A stretch of 15,720 nt of DNA from an uncultured Microbacterium sp. (GTDB lineage: Bacteria; Actinomycetota; Actinomycetes; Actinomycetales; Microbacteriaceae). Below, piece after piece: positions 13,950 to 15,720 of the stretch; position 1 is the first letter of the stretch; every line of letters begins with the position of its first letter. The notes beneath the pieces are model-generated. The model was not told where the DNA came from. It made no database searches and saw only the letters and a list, made by a program, of their open reading frames with translations. The position numbers were made by a program, and so were the translations under genes. The stretch lies in assembly GCA_947647645.1 (NCBI GenBank), contig CANSLE010000021.1, positions 1 to 15,720 of the forward strand. Direction: 5' to 3'.

Positions 13950-14531
13950 CTACGTGCCGTGCCCCTGCCCCAGCGTCGACCAGCAGATCTCCTCGATCAC
14001 GGGTCGGGCCGCCGCGGCGGTCGTCGCGGCCTCGTAGGTCAGCGCCAGCGTGACGATCACCCCGAGCGTGCCGGTGACGCGCGCCCGCCGGGCCAGATCG
14101 TCGGTCTCGTCGAGACGGAACATGTCCGAGACGAGATCACCGATCCGGCCGAGCCCGGGCCGCAGCCGCTCGTCACGGATCGGTGGGATGGATGCCAGGA
14201 CGACCTGAGCCCAACCCGGGTGGCTGAGCGCGAGATCGACCAGGCCTCTCACGGCGGCCGCATCCCGATCGCGGTCATCCTCGATCGCCGCGACGTCGTC
14301 GTGAACGCCCTCGGTGAGGCGGACGCACTGCTGCAGTGCTGCGTCGATGAGCGTGTCCTTCGAGGGGAAGCGCCGGAGCAGGCCGGTCTTCGACAGCCCG
14401 GTCGCATCGGCCACGGCTTGCACCGAGGTGTCACGAGCGCCGCGCCGTGCGACGAGGGCGGCAGCGGCATCCAGCACGGCCTCGTCGATCTCCTGCGAGG
14501 TCGGACGGACGGAGCGAACGCGCACGGTCAT
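13950..14531 (-). CDS. TetR-family repressor coupled to DUF998 gene
   Basis: The product (193 aa) has an N-terminal TetR helix-turn-helix at about 13-60 (IDEAVLDAAAALVARRGARD, then TSVQAVADATGLSKTGLLRR, then FPSKDTLIDAAL). Its alpha-helical C-terminal ligand domain resembles no drug class that I can name. Its ATG shares an ATGA overlap with the stop codon of the upstream DUF998 gene, so it is translated by coupling. It probably represses its own operon through the inverted repeat upstream of DUF998. The 150 bp between this stop and the AraC start holds no clear gene. Confidence 0.88.
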   Translation of the reverse strand: MTVRVRSVRPTSQEIDEAVLDAAAALVARRGARDTSVQAVADATGLSKTGLLRRFPSKDTLIDAALQQCVRLTEGVHDDVAAIEDDRDRDAAAVRGLVDLALSHPGWAQVVLASIPPIRDERLRPGLGRIGDLVSDMFRLDETDDLARRARVTGTLGVIVTLALTYEAATTAAAARPVIEEICWSTLGQGHGT

Positions 14532-15202
14532 GCGCGCCGCCGTACGCTTCGGCTCCGCGTCGCGAGGGCGGTGGTGCCGACGAGGAGCTCCCACGCGATG
14601 ATCGAGTACACGGCCGCGCGCTCCCACACGCCGTCGGGCAGCAGGTCGATCACCGTCGAGTTGGAGTCGACGAGGAGCCCGACCAGCCCGATGAGCCCGA
14701 CGATGCCGAGCGTCACCGAAACGGCGCCCAGCCAGCGGGGGGCTTCGCGCAGCAGCGCGATGCCGGCCACGATCACGGCGAGGTTGCCGGCGATGATCGC
14801 CATGCCCGCGCCCAGCACGTGGAACGCCGCGAGACCGTTGTCGACGTTGGTCTGGCTCCCCGAGAAGACGCCGACGAGGATGATCCCGACCGCGTGCACG
14901 AGGGCCAACGAGATGAACCATCCCCGTGTGCGCGGCCGCCAGGCGGCGCCGCGCACCGTGAGGAGCGCCGCCGCGGCGAACAGCACCCCGTGCAGGATGA
15001 AGGCGGTGTTCATGACGACGTGCAGCGGCGAGTCGATGGCGCGCCCCTGGAAGGTGCCGACGTCCTGCACGCCGAGGTCGCTGATGTAGTTGGTGGCGTA
15101 CGAGTAGCCGGGGAAGGCGGAGGCGCTAATGGCCTCGGCCGCGAGGTAGACCGAGCCGGCGATGATCCACAGCACCGCACTCTTGGACTGAATTGGTCTC
15201 AT
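14528..15202 (-). CDS. DUF998 family integral membrane protein
   Basis: From the chosen start the protein has 224 residues and about six or seven hydrophobic segments, for example SAVLWIIAGSVYLAAEAI, then LVHAVGIILVGVFSG, IIAGNLAVIVAGIALL and LGIVGLIGLVGLLVD. YSYATNYISDLGVQDVG after the first helix is the family's conserved extracytoplasmic N-Y-I-S-D-L-G motif. No biochemical role is established for DUF998. The ATG at 15202 (MRPIQSKS) is preferred because TATCAT fits a -10 element seven bases before it, suggesting a leaderless transcript. Starts at 15211 and 15277 are alternatives, neither with a clear ribosome binding site. It forms an operon with the TetR gene, a common sensor or stress arrangement. 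Confidence 0.82.
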   Translation of the reverse strand: MRPIQSKSAVLWIIAGSVYLAAEAISASAFPGYSYATNYISDLGVQDVGTFQGRAIDSPLHVVMNTAFILHGVLFAAAALLTVRGAAWRPRTRGWFISLALVHAVGIILVGVFSGSQTNVDNGLAAFHVLGAGMAIIAGNLAVIVAGIALLREAPRWLGAVSVTLGIVGLIGLVGLLVDSNSTVIDLLPDGVWERAAVYSIIAWELLVGTTALATRSRSVRRRA

Positions 15203-15204
15203 GC

Positions 15205-15219
15205 GGACCATGATAGTCC
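15205..15219. promoter_or_regulatory. Inverted repeat over the DUF998-tetR promoter
   Basis: GGAC (15205-15208) and GTCC (15216-15219) flank a 7-base spacer. The minus-strand -10-like TATCAT (15210-15215) lies mostly within that spacer, so a protein bound here would block the promoter. The downstream TetR is the natural candidate. The arms are only four bases, so the call is tentative. Confidence 0.35.
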
Positions 15220-15346
15220 ACTTCGCGATTGGCGGTGCTGTGGATGGGGAACGCCTCGACATGAGCTCGGCCGTCATCGCGATGACCCAGCCGATCGTCG
15301 CACACAGCTAGGCCGCCGATCGACCTGCACCGCCACACGAACGTCG

Positions 15347-15352
15347 TAAGCT
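15347..15352 (+). promoter_or_regulatory. Probable -10 element of the thiM transcript
   Basis: TAAGCT fits the TANNNT form of an actinobacterial -10 element and would start RNA near 15359, just before the TPP aptamer. No strong -35 is seen 16-18 bases upstream. Confidence 0.35.
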
Positions 15353-15365
15353 GAACCCACTGATA

Positions 15366-15441
15366 CGACACGGGGTGCCCCGCCGGGGCTGAGAACACAC
15401 CCGTCGAACCTGATCTCGTTTGTACGAGCGGAGGGATGTCG
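15366..15441 (+). promoter_or_regulatory. TPP riboswitch (THI element)
   Basis: The aptamer is complete. Stem P1 pairs CGACA (15366-15370) with TGTCG (15437-15441). P3 is GCCCC/GGGGC (15377-15381 with 15385-15389). The conserved CTGAGA is at 15389-15394 and GAACCTGAT at 15406-15414. The distal hairpin is CTCGT/ACGAG (15415-15419 with 15424-15428). The closing GGAGGGA (15430-15436) stands in the place of the conserved GTAGGGA. GGAGGG is also the only ribosome binding site for the thiM ATG at 15445, so thiamine pyrophosphate binding should hide it and block translation. No separate terminator hairpin fits in the space. Confidence 0.95.
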
Positions 15442-15444
15442 CAC

Positions 15445-15720
15445 ATGACGCGCGCGCCGGAACACCTGACCGAGTCCACCATCTCCCTGCTGCAGGAAGT
15501 GCGCGCCCACGCGCCGCTCGTGCAGTGCCTGACCAACGCGGTGGTCACGAACGTCACGGCGAACGTGCTGCTCGCGCTGGGGGCCGCTCCCGCGATGGTA
15601 GACATCCCGGGGGAGGCGGGGCCGTTCGCTCGGGCGGCGTCGGGCGTGCTGGTCAACCTCGGCACCCCCACCGCCGGGCAGCGGGACGCGATGCGCGAGG
15701 CGGCCGCCGCGGCGACGGAT
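15445..15720 (+). CDS. thiM: Hydroxyethylthiazole kinase ThiM, N-terminal part (cut by window end)
   Basis: ThiM phosphorylates 4-methyl-5-(2-hydroxyethyl)thiazole with ATP in thiamine salvage. The first 92 residues are present, beginning MTRAPEHLTESTISLLQEVR. VQCLTNAVVTNVTANVLLAL then GAAPAMVDIPGEAGPFA (about 27-63) match the family's CITNyVvmndvANalLAiGASPaM signature, and GVLVNLGTPT (about 68-77) matches its LviNiGTL. The ATG at 15445 is preferred to the in-frame ATG at 15436 because the latter lies within the riboswitch P1 region directly against the GGAGGG, while 15445 has nine bases' spacing. The upstream TPP riboswitch independently supports the assignment. thiD or thiE may follow outside the window, as is common. 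Confidence 0.93.
   Translation, partial: MTRAPEHLTESTISLLQEVRAHAPLVQCLTNAVVTNVTANVLLALGAAPAMVDIPGEAGPFARAASGVLVNLGTPTAGQRDAMREAAAAATD

Noticed and set aside
13785..15089. 434-codon plus-strand open frame
   Set aside because: It lies antisense to the clear TetR and DUF998 genes; the protein is Arg/Ala/Pro-rich with no recognisable domain.

Overview
The window is high-GC DNA with strongly G/C-biased third codon positions. It has DtxR-type iron-box-like sites, several start codons that look leaderless, and TetR, SIP and DUF998 families typical of Actinobacteria. The best guess is a Microbacteriaceae-like actinobacterium (inference from gene content only). No rRNA, tRNA, CRISPR array or replication origin was seen. 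The window reads as an accessory, regulator-rich stretch that ends in a core thiamine-salvage gene.

Left part (1-3521): a TetR-family repressor (minus) stands divergent from a siderophore-interacting flavin reductase and a CynX/NimT-type MFS transporter (plus). Between them lies a pair of 18-bp direct repeats that resemble both iron boxes and a TetR-type palindrome. Downstream are the remains of an IS256-family transposase with an internal deletion and a frameshift.

Centre-left (3522-5443): a TetX-like FAD monooxygenase (minus) is divergent from a true tetracycline-class TetR. The 71-bp gap holds two near-perfect copies of the tet operator core (CTATCNNNGATAG) overlapping the apparent promoters. 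This looks like a complete drug-inducible enzyme module built on the Tn10 tetR/tetO plan, but with a flavoenzyme in place of the efflux pump.

Centre (5559-7896): a DHA1-type MFS exporter (minus) is divergent from an XRE/MmyB-like regulator (plus), followed by a coding-like orphan tail of unknown origin.

Centre-right (7949-11136): a GcvA-like LysR regulator converges on, and overlaps by 17 bp, a minus-strand operon. In transcription order that operon is an 'MIYTVECSF' protein of unknown function, a broken tautomerase-like gene, and a metallo-beta-lactamase-fold hydrolase. It resembles a small catabolic or detoxification module. Beside it is a free-standing EF-Tu domain-2-like protein.

Right part (11197-15720): an AraC regulator with an iron-box-like site at its start, and a DHA2-type MFS exporter preceded by 22-bp-period direct repeats that suit AraC binding. 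Then come a translationally coupled DUF998 membrane protein and TetR pair, and finally a TPP riboswitch controlling thiM (cut by the window edge).

Overall there are six transcription factors from four families (three TetR, one each XRE, LysR, AraC), most next to an exporter, redox enzyme or membrane protein that each probably controls. Three MFS transporters are present, and at least three genes appear to be read from leaderless mRNAs.
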